The translations under genes and the position numbers were made by a program. From assembly GCF_027580225.2 (NCBI RefSeq), contig NW_027395277.1:1736001-1800000 (forward strand): 64,000 nt of DNA. The letters run 5' to 3'. Below the pieces are notes generated by a model. It worked only from the letters and a program-made list of their open reading frames with translations, did not search any database and had not been told where the DNA came from. The DNA is from Misgurnus anguillicaudatus. Lineage: Eukaryota > Chordata > Actinopteri > Cypriniformes > Cobitidae. Shown piece after piece: positions 34,146 to 44,435 of this stretch; the first letter of the stretch is position 1, and the number at the start of each line of letters is the position of its first letter.

Positions 34146-35228
34146 GAATTTGATATCACAGGCAAAAGCTTATACCAGCATCCAACTAGAAATCTGAGGT
34201 CAGGTGGTGCAACCAAAATAAACCTTTCATGTGTCGAGACTGTAAGAAGGATTAGCCCGGGCCATTACTAGCACTGCGGACCAGACCAGTCTTCAATTTA
34301 TGGCACTTTACAGATTAACTGTAATGGCAGTGGTCCACGTCCTAGGTCAAGTACTTTGACCTCTGACCTCTCACCGATTTCATACAATAACCCTCATTTT
34401 GTCCCTCTTTGAGGACTCTATCCATTTTCCTCTTTGAAAGAGTCTTCTTCTCTCTCAGTTGTCAGTAAATGACAGTGCTGGCAGCAGTTATTTAAAGCCA
34501 TTATGTGCCATTAGGGAGTTGAGAAAGTTGTGTGCATCAGCAACCTCCCAGTGGTTATCACAGTACAGTCACGAAGAGCCTGAAGCCGATGGGATATTCA
34601 TGTCTCTTTACAATTGGACTTACAAGTGTCTATGATCAATCGGATTGCTGTCTAACTTGGTGTGCACGTTCCTTTTAATGTAAGGACTTACCAAGCCAAT
34701 GCCAACGAAGTAATGCAGTCTGTGAGGTCGGCTTACATTGACCCCACTGGGGCAGTAACTAATTAAAAGGTCCCAATAAACTGTAGGTACAGATGGGTAT
34801 AAAAAATACAAAGGTGTACTTGTACAACCCAGACTAACTCCAGATAGCAGACCTGCAGTAGACCTTTACAAATGCACCATTGTAACACACGTCATGTCTC
34901 CGGAGGCACATCCCAAAAGAATTATGGGTGACAAATGGTGCCATTTCTTGTCATTCGTAGCGGTGGCAGATTGTTCGTCTGTCATGCACAAACCTGCGTT
35001 TGTGGAACATAATTCCTTTGTGAGCTGCTGTTATGTTTTGGACAGGAGATGCATTTGGAGTGAAAAAGGTCTCTGTGGTATTGAGAGGTTTAGATCAATT
35101 GGACTCTACAGATTTGAGTGGGGTGAAGGTCATGTTTCTTTTTCAGACATGTACTCAAAGCGACACATGGTTTGCTCCTAGAAATATAATAGGCTGTTGT
35201 GGAAAGATTTTGTTTTTTGTGCTGGGAT
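34146..35228. other. Single-copy-looking noncoding block with nuclear-receptor half-sites
   Basis: From about 34240 to 35220 no repeat relatives are seen. The part at 34260-34600 has balanced composition with words such as GCAGCAGTTATTTAAAGCCA (about 34481). ORFs at 34620-34811 (minus) and 34894-35181 (plus) are unrecognised and lack splice context. Confidence 0.35.
34344..34369. promoter_or_regulatory. Cluster of three AGGTCA half-sites, including a perfect DR1
   Basis: AGGTCA lies at 34344-34349. TGACCT lies at 34357-34362 and again at 34364-34369, separated by one C. The last two form a perfect direct repeat with one-base spacing (DR1), the site type bound by HNF4, PPAR/RXR and COUP-TF. 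Binding is not shown by sequence alone. Confidence 0.4.
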
Positions 35229-35306
35229 TAGGGATGTTAATTTATGCAATTTCCCATATTCGATGATCGTTTAAATTAACGATCAATCAATCAAATAATT
35301 GTTTAA

Positions 35307-35684
35307 GGTGCAGTGTGTAAATTTTAGCGTTATCTAGTGGTGAGGTTGCGAATTGCAACAAACGGCTTAGTCCACTGCTCACCCCTCGCTTTTGAAACAC
35401 ATAGAGAAGCTACGGTAGCAACCACCGGGCAAACATGTCATCGTCGGAGACAACTTAGTAAAAAAATGTGTCCGTTAAGGGCTTCTGTAGAAAAATGGTG
35501 GCACAAAATGGCGACTTCCATGTAAGGGGACCCTCTGTGTATGTAGATAAAAACGTCTCATTCTAAGGTAATAAACACATAACGGTTCATTATGAAAGGT
35601 CTTTATACACCTCTGATAATATAGTTTTGTATATTATTTTGCATTTCTGTCAAGAGATCCTTCTAAAAATTACCCACTGCACCT
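35307..35684. mobile_element. TTAA element, AGGTGCAGTGTG family, inverted copy
   Basis: It is flanked by TTAA at 35303-35306 and 35685-35688. It begins GGTGCAGTGTGTAAATTTTA (one A shorter than its relatives) and ends ATTACCCACTGCACCT. Its interior is the reverse complement of the copy at 26050-26415. Confidence 0.9.
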
Positions 35685-35990
35685 TTAACTGCAATAATGC
35701 AATACGCCTTTACAGCAGTGGCATGTAGCCAATGACATAAAAGTGTTCGTAAAAACGCGAATTAAAAGATTTTATTTTGTCTAAATAAAATGCTAGAGGG
35801 ATTGTATAATGAGTCAATGTAGTTGGTGTTTGGATAAAATCATAAATTTAACTTTTCTCATAATGAAATATAATGACTAATAGACACAGTGTATAACTCT
35901 GCCTCACATAGACACTCTGCACAGTCGCATGAAAGTCTGTGCGTCCATGACATGTCAAAATTAAAGTTCCCTTTCAATACGGTTCACTTC

Positions 35991-36155
35991 GCATTGCGTC
36001 AGTTAGCTGACGCTATGGGGGAAACTCCTGTTTACTCCGTGACTGAAGCCTATTGGTTAACGTCTGTACAAAGTACAGACCAATGACGTTTGAACCCGCG
36101 CGCGGGAAGTACACGTCCTTATATAAGCGCGGTTCAAGCGTCAGGAGCTCATTAA
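35991..36155 (+). repeat. DIRS element 1 left inverted terminal repeat
   Basis: From GCATTGCGTCAGTTAGCTGA to GTCAGGAGCTCATTA it is the near-exact reverse complement of 41073-41236. The outermost 25 bases (35966-35990) differ from the other end, as expected for DIRS, in which the two extreme ends are unlike. Confidence 0.95.
36079..36135 (+). promoter_or_regulatory. Promoter-like motifs in the DIRS element 1 terminal repeat
   Basis: CCAAT (36080-36084), TGACGT (36084-36089), CCCGCGCGCGGG and TATATAA (36120-36126) follow in order. A transcript would start near 36150. The same motifs occur inverted at the right end (about 41100-41150), so transcription could start from both ends. Confidence 0.55.
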
Positions 36156-36229
36156 TTTCTCCTTCAGCGCGAACCTCTCGCTGCCCCGAAGAACAAGAAG
36201 CCTTACCTCGCCGTCGACAAAAGCCCTGC

Positions 36230-38300
36230 AGCGGAGTCCAGGCCTAGCGTCTTCCCTGCCCCTTCCGGCTGAGAACCGAAGACAGCAGAATCCAGGTCTA
36301 GCGTCTTCCCCTGCCACTTTCCGGCCGAGAACCGAAGATAGCCTTCGCTTGCCGTGGTACGAGCCCTGTGCAGCGGACACATGCCTGACGAGGTCTCCCC
36401 TGCGGCCGCCCGGTAAGATCAATATTTTTAATATAAAGCTGTAAGCTAAAAGAGCAGGCGCTGTTGTAATAGCGTCCAGCACAGCGGCTTGAGTGAGCCT
36501 CCCTGCTATGAATTTCCCCGAGCGCGTCACCGGTCTGGCACCTCCCACGCCGGGACCGCGCTTATATGCTTCGGTTGTCTTATCCATGTTTCGTGCTCCC
36601 CCTGCTGTTCCTCTCTCCCCGGGATGAACACACGGTGAGCCATGAGACTAGATGGATGCATAGACCTGCACACACGGACTAACCCCCCCTGTGTTCTGTC
36701 ACATCGCAACCGTTCATGCTTACAGAGTCCCTTCGCTCCTCTCACATTCAGTGGCGAAATCTCTGACACATATGAATCCCCCGAGTGCATCGGGTGATAC
36801 CGTTTATATGACGCATGGCTGTTCTGTCTGTGTTGCTGCTCCCCTCTGCCGTTCCTCTCTTGTTGAGATGAACAAGCGGGGGAACCGTAAAACTAGAAAG
36901 ATGCATACGACAAGCAAACACGGGCGGATCTGCCCCTGTTTCCTGTCATAGCACAGCCACTCGTGCTCCACGCTCGCGGAGTCCCTCGCTCCTTTCCCCG
37001 CAGTGGTGAGATCTCTTAACGGCGTAGTTAGCACGCAGTCTTACGGCTCGCTGCCTCTAAATGCAGCTGTCTAGTGTTCAACGATTACAGAGCTTCATGC
37101 CCCTCCCCTCCTGGAGCGGCGCGATCTCATTCGTCTGCTCGATAGGGCGGATTCGCCGCTATTGGAGCATCAAGAACACTCATTATAAGAGCTAACCGGC
37201 TCACTATTCGTCTATACAGAGCTTCATGCCCCTCCCCCCTGGAGCGGCGCGATCTCATTCGTCTGCTCGATAAGGCGGACACGCCTCTATCTGAGCGCTA
37301 AAACACTTATTATAGAGCTTAACCGGCCTGAGTCTATCTCACTTCGGAAAGCTCACTACTAGTCTGCCCGGTCATTTCTCTCTGGTTTAGACGGAATCAG
37401 AGGCAGAACGAATTTGTTTAACATACTGAGGCCCGAATACCTCCCTTTATTCAGTCCCGTCCTATATCAGTGCGCTGAATATTGGTACATTCTTATATAC
37501 CCGGTTTTTCTGCCCTTTTTAATAAACGGCAAAACCGCGGGCCTCACGGCAGACTTCCTCTCTGCGATGGGTTCAGTCTGACATTAAACATTATTCAGTC
37601 CCGTCCTATATCAGTGCGCTGAATATTGGTACATTCTTATATACCCGGTTTTTCTGCCCTTTTTAATAAACGGCAAAACCGCGGGCCTCACGGCAGACTT
37701 CCTCTCTGCGATGGGTTCAGTCTGACATTAAACCACCTAGACATACTGCTCTGCTCCGTGAGCCGTTCGGGTCACCGTCACTACTGAGGCTCGTGCAGCT
37801 GAACGGCCGAGCTCTGGTCTTCGCAGCACAGCTGCGTCGACATAGAACTGTCTGAAGAGGGGTTAAGTCGCGCCTCGGCTGGACTGCCCTGAAATGTTTT
37901 CTGTGTGCTGTTTATCCAAAACATACTGAGTAATACTGTTGGTTATGCGACCTCACTATAGTGGCGAACGGTATTGAATTCCTCTAAAAAGAGTAATTTC
38001 CGTGCTTACTATACTGTGTATTGACACCCCACGGTTGTACGGTGTCTCTAAACACTTTCTCGCCTTACTGACAAGCAATCAGTAATACGCACACACGGCC
38101 CGCTGTCCATAATTCTATCGACGCTTGCCGAAAAAACCCCGGTTTGGCCATATACTGTGTATTGACACCCCACGGCTGTACGGTGTCTCTAACACTTTTC
38201 TGCCAAATTCGCTCGCAGCCCACCTCAGTTTCTCCGCTACGATGCTGACGGCGCAAACGAGCACGGTCTTACGGCTGTCATTCTCTCTTCCTAGAGAGAC
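36230..38300 (+). repeat. Serial tandem duplications in the 5' half of DIRS element 1
   Basis: At least five separate direct duplications follow one another: TCCAGG.CTAGCGTCTTCCC at 36237/36291; ATGAATTTCCCCGAG / ATGAATCCCCCGAG at 36508/36772; CAGAGCTTCATGCCCCTCCC at 37088/37217; ATTCAGTCCCGTCCTATATC at 37449/37593; ACTGTGTATTGACACCCCAC at 38013/38154. Periods are 54, 264, 129, 144 and 141 bases. The 144-bp pair is identical over about 141 bases. A short frame ELHAPPLLERRDLIRLLD at about 37092 may be gag-like. Confidence 0.85.
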
Positions 38301-38789
38301 GCAGCCTCAGACCTCTCCATGGCTCCAAGCATTTGAATCGCGCCCTCTCCGGACGGCTACTCAAAGGCTTACAGCCAAGCGGTTTATGACGTTTTTCGGC
38401 CATACAGCTGATTTATATCAGCGGATCCGAAGACGCTCACACCTCCGCTCTGCTCCAATACTCGGAGATATTAAGGGTAATATCAACCTGAAGTGAGCTT
38501 GCTACCCGCCACAATAAGTTTCAAAACTCAAAGCGCGCGCACAGACAGACGCGCGGCATCTCGTTTAAGACGGGCTCACGTACCCCTCTAACGAGCCTCA
38601 GAAAACTGAATATCGTGGCATTCTGTTCATAAGTCCACTTCAGTTTGACTAAGCAAAGGTCCCGCCCCGAGCTGACGGCCGGGAAGCTCATGCTTAAGTT
38701 ACACACAGCTGCATGAAGTGCTACCATTACGAGATCGCCAGCATCTGCTGTGGGTTGAACACGCTTTACGACGGCAATCAGCCTTCGGC

Positions 38790-39090
38790 GCGTGGAACGC
38801 CCGTTTGTCTCATATCAATCACCTTGTACTGTACATACGGTCCATTAAGGGGATGATTTTAGCACTGCAGCTCTCTCGATTATGTTATTGTGATAATGCG
38901 GTCGGACAAACTTCGGTGGTTTCATTATTTACCGAACCAGACTGAGATCTCGCCCCCTGTACAAGCTGGCGAGTCATCTCCTTTATAAACTCATTGCATC
39001 GCTTTATAAGCTATGTTCAATCAGAGTGATACGCATCTCGTGCTTAACTACCAAGATGCAGACATATTATCCCGTTACGATGGGCGTGCA
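38790..39090 (+). pseudogene. DIRS element 1 RNase H remnant
   Basis: RNase H removes RNA from the RNA-DNA hybrid during reverse transcription. Pieces in shifting frames match the DIRS RNase H order. First comes a SHIN.L.LY-like segment (about 38808), then DNA encoding LRSRPLYKLASHLL (38942-38983), then ADILSR (39058-39075). These are the usual conserved blocks after the TD..AVVSYIN motif; that motif itself is degraded (CDNAVGQTSVVSL, about 38890). Multiple frameshifts and stops separate the blocks, so it is inactive. Reverse transcriptase, which should precede it, was not recognised. Confidence 0.65.
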
Positions 39091-39603
39091 GAGATTGCAT
39101 CCGTGGGACACGACCTACATTATGTGCCTTATAACACGTTGACACGAGCTGCTAGGACCCCTTTCGCGAGGCGTCCTTATGCAAAGTCTGATCTATTCTG
39201 TCTAGTGACAGCGAGAGTCTTCCCCCCGCGAATTGTAGGTGGAACAGCTTTCTCCTCACTACAGAGGCTCGTGCACGGCGGCTTTCTCCCCCTGCGTGTA
39301 TATATATATATATATATATATGTGGCGGTGATAACAGCGAACCACGCTTTTATGACCGACCATCCACTTTATTCATAAGTCTGTCATTTCTCAGATGCGG
39401 ACGGTGCCCGAGGCGCAGCGCTCTGGAACTGTCCAAGGTCCTGTATGACAGATACGTCTGACGTACATCAGACGATCAGCTGTTCATCGGCGTCACAGAT
39501 CACTCACTAGCGCACCTGTCAATACAGGTTATTTATGGATCGTTGACGTTATCACCTCCCGTGACAATGAAGTCTACTCCATGTATGGATTAGATCCTCG
39601 GGC

Positions 39604-39720
39604 ATGGTCTTAGAAGTTTCTCATTTGACATTTGTGACACGGCCGGCTGGTCCCCTCCGTCCACGTTGTCAGTTTACAGCTTCGACATCCCTGCTTCGCG
39701 CACTAGTGAGGTTTGTTGCA
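39604..39720 (+). pseudogene. DIRS element 1 recombinase C-terminal fragment, copy a
   Basis: The sequence encodes an ICDTAGWSPPSTLSVYSFD-like stretch. This corresponds to the last recombinase block (D-x-C-x-x-A-x-W-S-S, then the Tyr segment). A tyrosine is present (VYSFD) where the catalytic Tyr is expected. The rest of the catalytic domain is absent immediately upstream. Confidence 0.55.
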
Positions 39721-39729
39721 TTAAAGGTG

Positions 39730-40270
39730 CGCCGCGTAAGCTCACCTGTATGCACGATATGGGTTTTAATTATATGCGTCCACCGTGCGCTTAGAGAAGC
39801 TCACATATGCACGCTACAACATTTCGGTATACACTAAAGATGCGCTCGGAAAAGCTCATCTGTATACACAGCTGTGACACATACATACATTGTTGTTCAT
39901 CTGTGTACGTTCACGGTGCGTTGAGTGCCCACCGTACGTTCATCAATCATATCTGTACACATTCACGGCGCGTTCTGTGCATTGATTTATCTATACGCAT
40001 TCACGGTGCACTGAAGGGTTCACCCGTGTGCGCACAACTTATTATCAGAACACATGACGGCGCGCTTGAGAATCTTGCCGGCCTGTGCATTATAACACTC
40101 TGATTCATCTATATGCATTCACGATGTATTCAAGTGTTCACCTGTGCCCGTGCAATTTATAGTCAATACACATTTACGGCGCGCTTGGACAGCTCACCGA
40201 TCTCTGCACTATAATACTACCTATATGCATCCCGATGCGCTCGAGGGCGCACCTGGGTTCACACTATTGT
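39730..40270 (+). repeat. Degenerate ~65-bp minisatellite in DIRS element 1
   Basis: Words of the form TCATCTGTATACACATTCAC, then GG(C/T)GCGCT(T/C)G, then AG.(G/T)CTCACC recur every 55-75 bases (for example 39786, 39845, 39948, 39993, 40110, 40170, 40208). A shorter block of the same family follows the second recombinase copy (about 40610-40780). Confidence 0.75.
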
Positions 40271-40481
40271 GGTATCTGTATAATCCCACGCTACGAACCG
40301 TTCTGCCGCATATTATAGTCAGATCGGCCGTTCGTGAGCTTCGCAGATCACTCACTATGTATGTCTGTTGCTTACAGTGGTTATTTAGATGGATCGTTGA
40401 AACCATCGCACTGGCTCACGCCCCTCTATGAGCTATGTCCTATATAGAGCCCACTCTGTGAGCGTTTGGCTTTTTCATGGA

Positions 40482-40600
40482 CTTGGTCTACAGGGGTATC
40501 TATTTGATATCTGCTACACGGCCGGCTGGTCTTCGCCGTCTACGTTGTCAGATTGTACAGCTTAGACGTCCCTGCCCTACGAGCGCAGGTTCTCTCGGCT
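40482..40600 (+). pseudogene. DIRS element 1 recombinase C-terminal fragment, copy b
   Basis: This is a second copy of the block at 39604-39720, offset by 879 bases (ACACGGCCGGCTGGTC at 40516 versus 39637). It encodes ICYTAGWSSPSTLS-like sequence in shifted frames. At the Tyr position the reading is disturbed (DCTA). Both copies are followed by the same minisatellite, so the duplicated unit is finger-end plus minisatellite. Confidence 0.55.
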
Positions 40601-40893
40601 CAATCATGCACGCTCATGCCTTTTATGTGTACACCACGGTGCGCTCAGCGAGCTCACCAACGTGACTCTGAATTTACTTATCTCGCACACCCGCGGCGCG
40701 CTCGGTATCTCGCCGTCTTGTGCTATGTTATGTGCCCCCGGTGCGTTTAAAACCCCACCGTGTGCGCGTCAACATTTTATATGGTGCTTACACATTGCTT
40801 AAAGCTGTGAATATGCCGGGTATAGGGCCACACGCAGTGTCTCTCCGGTAAGGCACTTCTGTACGTTGTGTATGCACGGCGTGATGGGATTAC

Positions 40894-41012
40894 GTTCCCC
40901 CATAGCGTCAGCTAACTGACGCAATGCGAAGTGAACCGTATTGAAAGGGAACGCTTAGGTTACTCACGTAACCCCGGTTCCCTGAAATAACGGGAACGAA
41001 GCATTGCGTCAC
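40894..41012. repeat. DIRS element 1 internal complementary region (circle-junction complement)
   Basis: 40894-40952 is the reverse complement of the left extreme end (35966-36023). 40950-41012 is the reverse complement of the right extreme end (ending 41287). The AAC at 40950-40952 corresponds to the single GTT shared by the joined ends. This is the template for completing the circular DNA in the DIRS model. Confidence 0.95.
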
Positions 41013-41072
41013 TTGCCGTGCTACAAACGTCTACGCAGCGAGTGTATTCGGCTGCGCGCTTCAGTCGAATAA

Positions 41073-41236
41073 TAATGAGCTCCTGACGCTTGAACCGCGC
41101 TTATATAAGGACGTGTACTTCCCGCGCGCGGGTTCAAACGTCATTGGTCTGTACTTTGTACAGACGTTAACCAATAGGCTTCAGTCACGGAGTAAACAGG
41201 AGTTTCCCCCATAGCGTCAGCTAACTGACGCAATGC
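41073..41236 (-). repeat. DIRS element 1 right inverted terminal repeat
   Basis: Near-exact reverse complement of 35991-36155, including the inverted TATATAA and CCCGCGCGCGGG motifs. Confidence 0.95.
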
Positions 41237-42080
41237 TTCGTTCCCGTTATTTCAGGGAACCGGGGTTACGTGAGTAACCTAAGCGTTTTATTATCATTAA
41301 GTGTACTTTTTCTAGTTGTTTATCTCGCTTTCCGAGTCATTGATACACCGTTTGTTGTAATTATATCCAAGAAGGGCACTTTTCCCGTTGTCACCTCAGC
41401 TTAGACCTGCGGCGTACTTTCAGCAAGATGCTTATATTATGAAGATGGCAACCTTCCATTAGAAAACACGCAAAAGTCAACTTGGCTAGCATGTAGCGCC
41501 TCAGCCAGTCAATAATGATCATCAATGATATATGTTGCGGGCGTTCAGAGTGTAACAACAGTCAGTTACAGTTTACATTTTACAGTTTCTTGACAGAATT
41601 TAAGATTACATTTTAATCTGTTCCTTAAAAACAGCTTCTGGTCTCCTTCCCTGTGTATACCAGCCTTAGCAGGGTTGCTATGCTAATCTTCCCTGAAGAG
41701 GGTCTTTGCTTTCAGTATCCTAACCGTATTTGCATTTTCTGTATCGGACCCTATCAGATCCACTGCGGATGCCATTTCGTTACATTGGAAGCCAGACTCG
41801 TCTCGCATGGTGTTAAAAAGCCCAGGTGTGTGTTTGGCATTGAGCATCGTTGTGATCATGGCTAGTTTAGCTTGTGCGCGCTCGCTTCATTTTTTTCCTC
41901 TGGCTGTATGTGTTTTGCACAGGCACCGCACACATGTGTTTGATCTTGCTTATGCGACAATTGTTAAGTTTTATTGATTTAATTCTTATCGACAATGAAT
42001 CAAAGATCGATTAATTAGCTGGGATACAAGATAGTTTGTACGAAGTCATACCAGTAAATAATCATGCCTTTTAAACATTG

Positions 42081-42497
42081 ACCATGTTTACATGCACCCA
42101 TTATGTGATTATAATGGGAATTTGGCAATATTGCGATTATACTTCACCTCATGTAAACAAAATACTTTGATAAAAATAATGCCATCAAGCTCATAATCGC
42201 AGCAAGTATAATCGTATTTTCAAACAGGTGGCATATGGCATTTTTAATCACAGTATGCAGCCATGCAAACACTTTAATCGCATATATGAGATTTGTAGCA
42301 TTAAAGATAGTTGAAAATGTTGAAATGAAGTGAACAAAGCATTCTCTTGGGGTCCACCTGTATATTTAGCTTTTCTCATCTCGTATGTTGTTCAGCTGTA
42401 TATATTTTTAAACAGTTTTTATTTTCATCATTCGCTGTTTTAATAAAGGTGATTGTGACGTCTCACGTGAGGCTTTGAGTTGCATGTAAACATTTCT
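42081..42497. mobile_element. MITE with CCATGTTTACATGCA inverted ends
   Basis: CCATGTTTACATGCACCCAT (about 42082) pairs with GTTGCATGTAAACATTTC (about 42480). Inner GCGATTATA / TATAATCG words occur on both strands. Noncoding; duplication not clear. Confidence 0.55.
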
Positions 42498-42603
42498 TTA
42501 ACTTTGTAGAAAACACTGAGGTATGAATCATACCGTCATTCGTCCAGTATGTTACTATATATCGACAATACACCAATTATGCAATATTTGTGGTTCAGTC
42601 ATA

Positions 42604-42819
42604 ACCAGGCCCAAACGGAAAACTCTGCAGTATAGCCCAGATTTCATTTGAATTGTAAGCCTTTAAAAAAGAAATAATTTTAGATGCAATTTTGTAATAT
42701 TTACAGCTTAAATTCTCTAATATATTTTTAAAACATTTATAATCATTTCTGCACATTTAAAAAAAAAAACTATTGCAGAAAAAGCAAAAAAAGTCTGCAG
42801 ATTACGCCTGGCCCTGGTC
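42604..42819. mobile_element. Short MITE with CCAGGCCCAAACGGAA ends
   Basis: ACCAGGCCCAAACGGAAAAC pairs imperfectly with TTACGCCTGGCCCTGGT. Inner CTCTGCAG / GTCTGCAG blocks extend the symmetry. About 216 bases, AT-rich centre. Confidence 0.55.
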
Positions 42820-43412
42820 ACAACCCAAAAATAATTCATAGAGGCAACGTTCAGTGCTTTTCTACCGTGTAACTTTAATCTGATTAATAGACCCATTTCT
42901 GTGAATTATAGATCATGCTTAGAAGCAGTTCTAGCAAGCAGCCTGTTTTCACCGGAGCTTGAATGAGAAAATTTGATTACTATCATCATTTAACATCAGA
43001 CCATGCAACATTATAAAGGGCACAGATGAGAGATCGATTAAGAGGTCAATAAATGGATGCATAAAGCTGAGCAACGCAACCAATCCATTTGATGTATATG
43101 ACATTTCTCTGCATCGATGCTGAAATACAGTTGATTTAAAGTGTGTGTGCATTGAAAGACATTGTTGAAGTTAGGTTCATCTTCAAAAGGCATTTATTTG
43201 AAAGTCAACTAACCTAAAAACATATCTAGTGTTAAGATGATGATGGGTATATTTAATAATCGATGTTAATAATAGTCAAAAATACAGTGTATGGGTCAAA
43301 ATAATAATTTTTATGGCAAAAATCATATGGATATTAAGTAAAGATCCGTGAAGATTTTTTATAAATTTCCTACCTTAAATATATCATAAATGTATTTTTC
43401 TTTAGTAATATA

Positions 43413-44433
43413 CACTCACCTAAAGGATTATTAGGAACACCATACTAATACTGTGTTTGACCTCCTTCAGAACTGCCTTAATTCTACGTAGCATTGATTC
43501 AACAAGGTGCTGAAAGCATTCTTTAGAAATGTTGGCCCATATTTATAGGATAGCATCTTGCAGTTGATGTAGATTTGTGGGATGCACATCCAGGGCACGA
43601 AGCTCCCGTTCCACCACATCCCAAAGACGCTCTATTGGTTTGAGATCTGGTGACTGTGGGGGCCATTTTAGTACAGTGAACTCATTGTCATGTTCAAGAA
43701 ACCAATTTTAAAAATGATTTGAGCTTTGTGAAGTATTATCCTGCTGGAAGTAGCCATCAGAGGATGGGTACATGGTGGTCATAAAGGGATGGACATGGTC
43801 AGAAACAATGCTCAGGTAGGCCGTGACATTTAAACGATGCCCATTTGGCACTAAGGGACCTAAAGTGTGCCAAGAAAACATCCCTCACACCATTACACCA
43901 CCACCACCAGCCTGCACAGTGATAACAAGGCATGATGGATTCATGTTCTCATTCTGTTTACGCCAAATTCTGACTCTACCATCTGAATGTCTCAACAGAA
44001 ATCGAGACTCATCAGACCAAGCAACATTTTTCCAGTCTTCAACTGTCCAATTTTGGTGAGATTGTGCAAATTGTAGCCTCTTTTTCCTATTTGTAGTGGA
44101 GATGAGTGGTACCCGGTGGGGTCTTCTGCTGTTGTAGCCCATCCGCCTCAAGGTTGTGCGTGTTGTGGCTTCACAAATGCTTTGCTGCATACCTCGGTTG
44201 TAACGAGTGGTTATTTCAGTCAAAGTTGCTCTTCTATCAGCTTGAATCAGTCGGCCTCAACTTGCTTAAATCACTTTCTTTCCCATTCTTACATTCAGTT
44301 TGGAGTTCAGGAATTGTCTTGACCAGGACCACACCCCTAAATGCATTGAAGCAACTGCCATGTGATTGTTTGATTAGATAATTGCATTAATGAGAAATTG
44401 AACAGGTGTTCCTAATAATCCTTTAGGTTAGTG
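43413..44433 (-). mobile_element. Tc1/mariner-like element with both ends, inverted relative to the 2834 copy
   Basis: CACTCACCTAAAGGATTATT (43413) and AATAATCCTTTAGGTTAGTG (ending 44433) are terminal inverted repeats with one mismatch, flanked by TA at 43411-43412 and 44434-44435. Total length is 1,021 bases. It carries a disrupted minus-strand transposase of the same family as 2834-3866. Confidence 0.95.
43465..44280 (-). pseudogene. Tc1-family transposase, disrupted (minus strand)
   Basis: The longest open piece (44223 to 43885, 112 residues) covers the end of the DNA-binding region and the start of the DDE core. It includes VAWSDESRFLL with the first catalytic Asp (about residue 72) and GRVRIWRKQNENM. 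The rest continues in other frames toward 43465 and includes the minus-strand SPDLKPIERLWDVVERE-like segment near 43606-43650. Here the residue before PIE reads differently from the copy at 2834. Several small indels and stops make it nonfunctional. Ends are intact, so it could in principle still be a substrate for a transposase supplied in trans. Confidence 0.8.
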
Positions 44434-44435
44434 TA

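Larger units (their letters stand above)
35966..41287 (+). mobile_element. DIRS-type tyrosine-recombinase retrotransposon, element 1 (decayed)
   Basis: DIRS elements move by reverse transcription to a circle, then integration by a tyrosine recombinase. Both ends are GTT (35966-35968 and 41285-41287). Inverted terminal repeats of about 164 bases lie at 35991-36155 and 41073-41236. An internal region (40894-41012) is complementary to the two ends joined through one shared GTT, the defining DIRS layout. Coding remnants on the plus strand run RNase H (about 38790-39090) then recombinase C-terminus (about 39604-39720 and again 40482-40600). Reverse transcriptase was not recognised. The interior is CpG-rich and made of serial tandem duplications. 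It lies within the long b4galnt-like intron, in the same orientation. Confidence 0.9.
35229..42015. mobile_element. Possible hAT element split by a TTAA MITE and DIRS element 1
   Basis: TAGGGATGTTAATTTATGCA (35229) is a hAT-style left end followed by ATCGTTTAA / TTAACGATC motifs. The matching motifs AATGAATC and GATCGATTAATTAGC appear at about 41993-42015 beyond the DIRS element. The right terminus is eroded and no duplication is visible, so this is tentative. Confidence 0.35.
41288..43412. other. Noncoding stretch with two small MITEs
   Basis: Between DIRS element 1 and the Tc1 copy there is mostly unassigned AT-rich DNA with the MITEs at 42081-42497 and 42604-42819. No exon-like frame was seen; 41653-41865 is an unrecognised open frame. 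Confidence 0.45.

Noticed and set aside
34894..35266. Frames of 95 and 77 residues in quiet sequence
   Set aside because: Two overlapping frames of equal plausibility, no family resemblance, no splice-site pattern.
36141..36587. 148-residue minus-strand frame
   Set aside because: It lies antisense within the GC-rich DIRS leader and repeats with the tandem duplication there; no domain is recognisable.
36000..37100. CpG island promoter of a host gene
   Set aside because: The CpG richness coincides exactly with the DIRS terminal repeat and leader and ends with the element.
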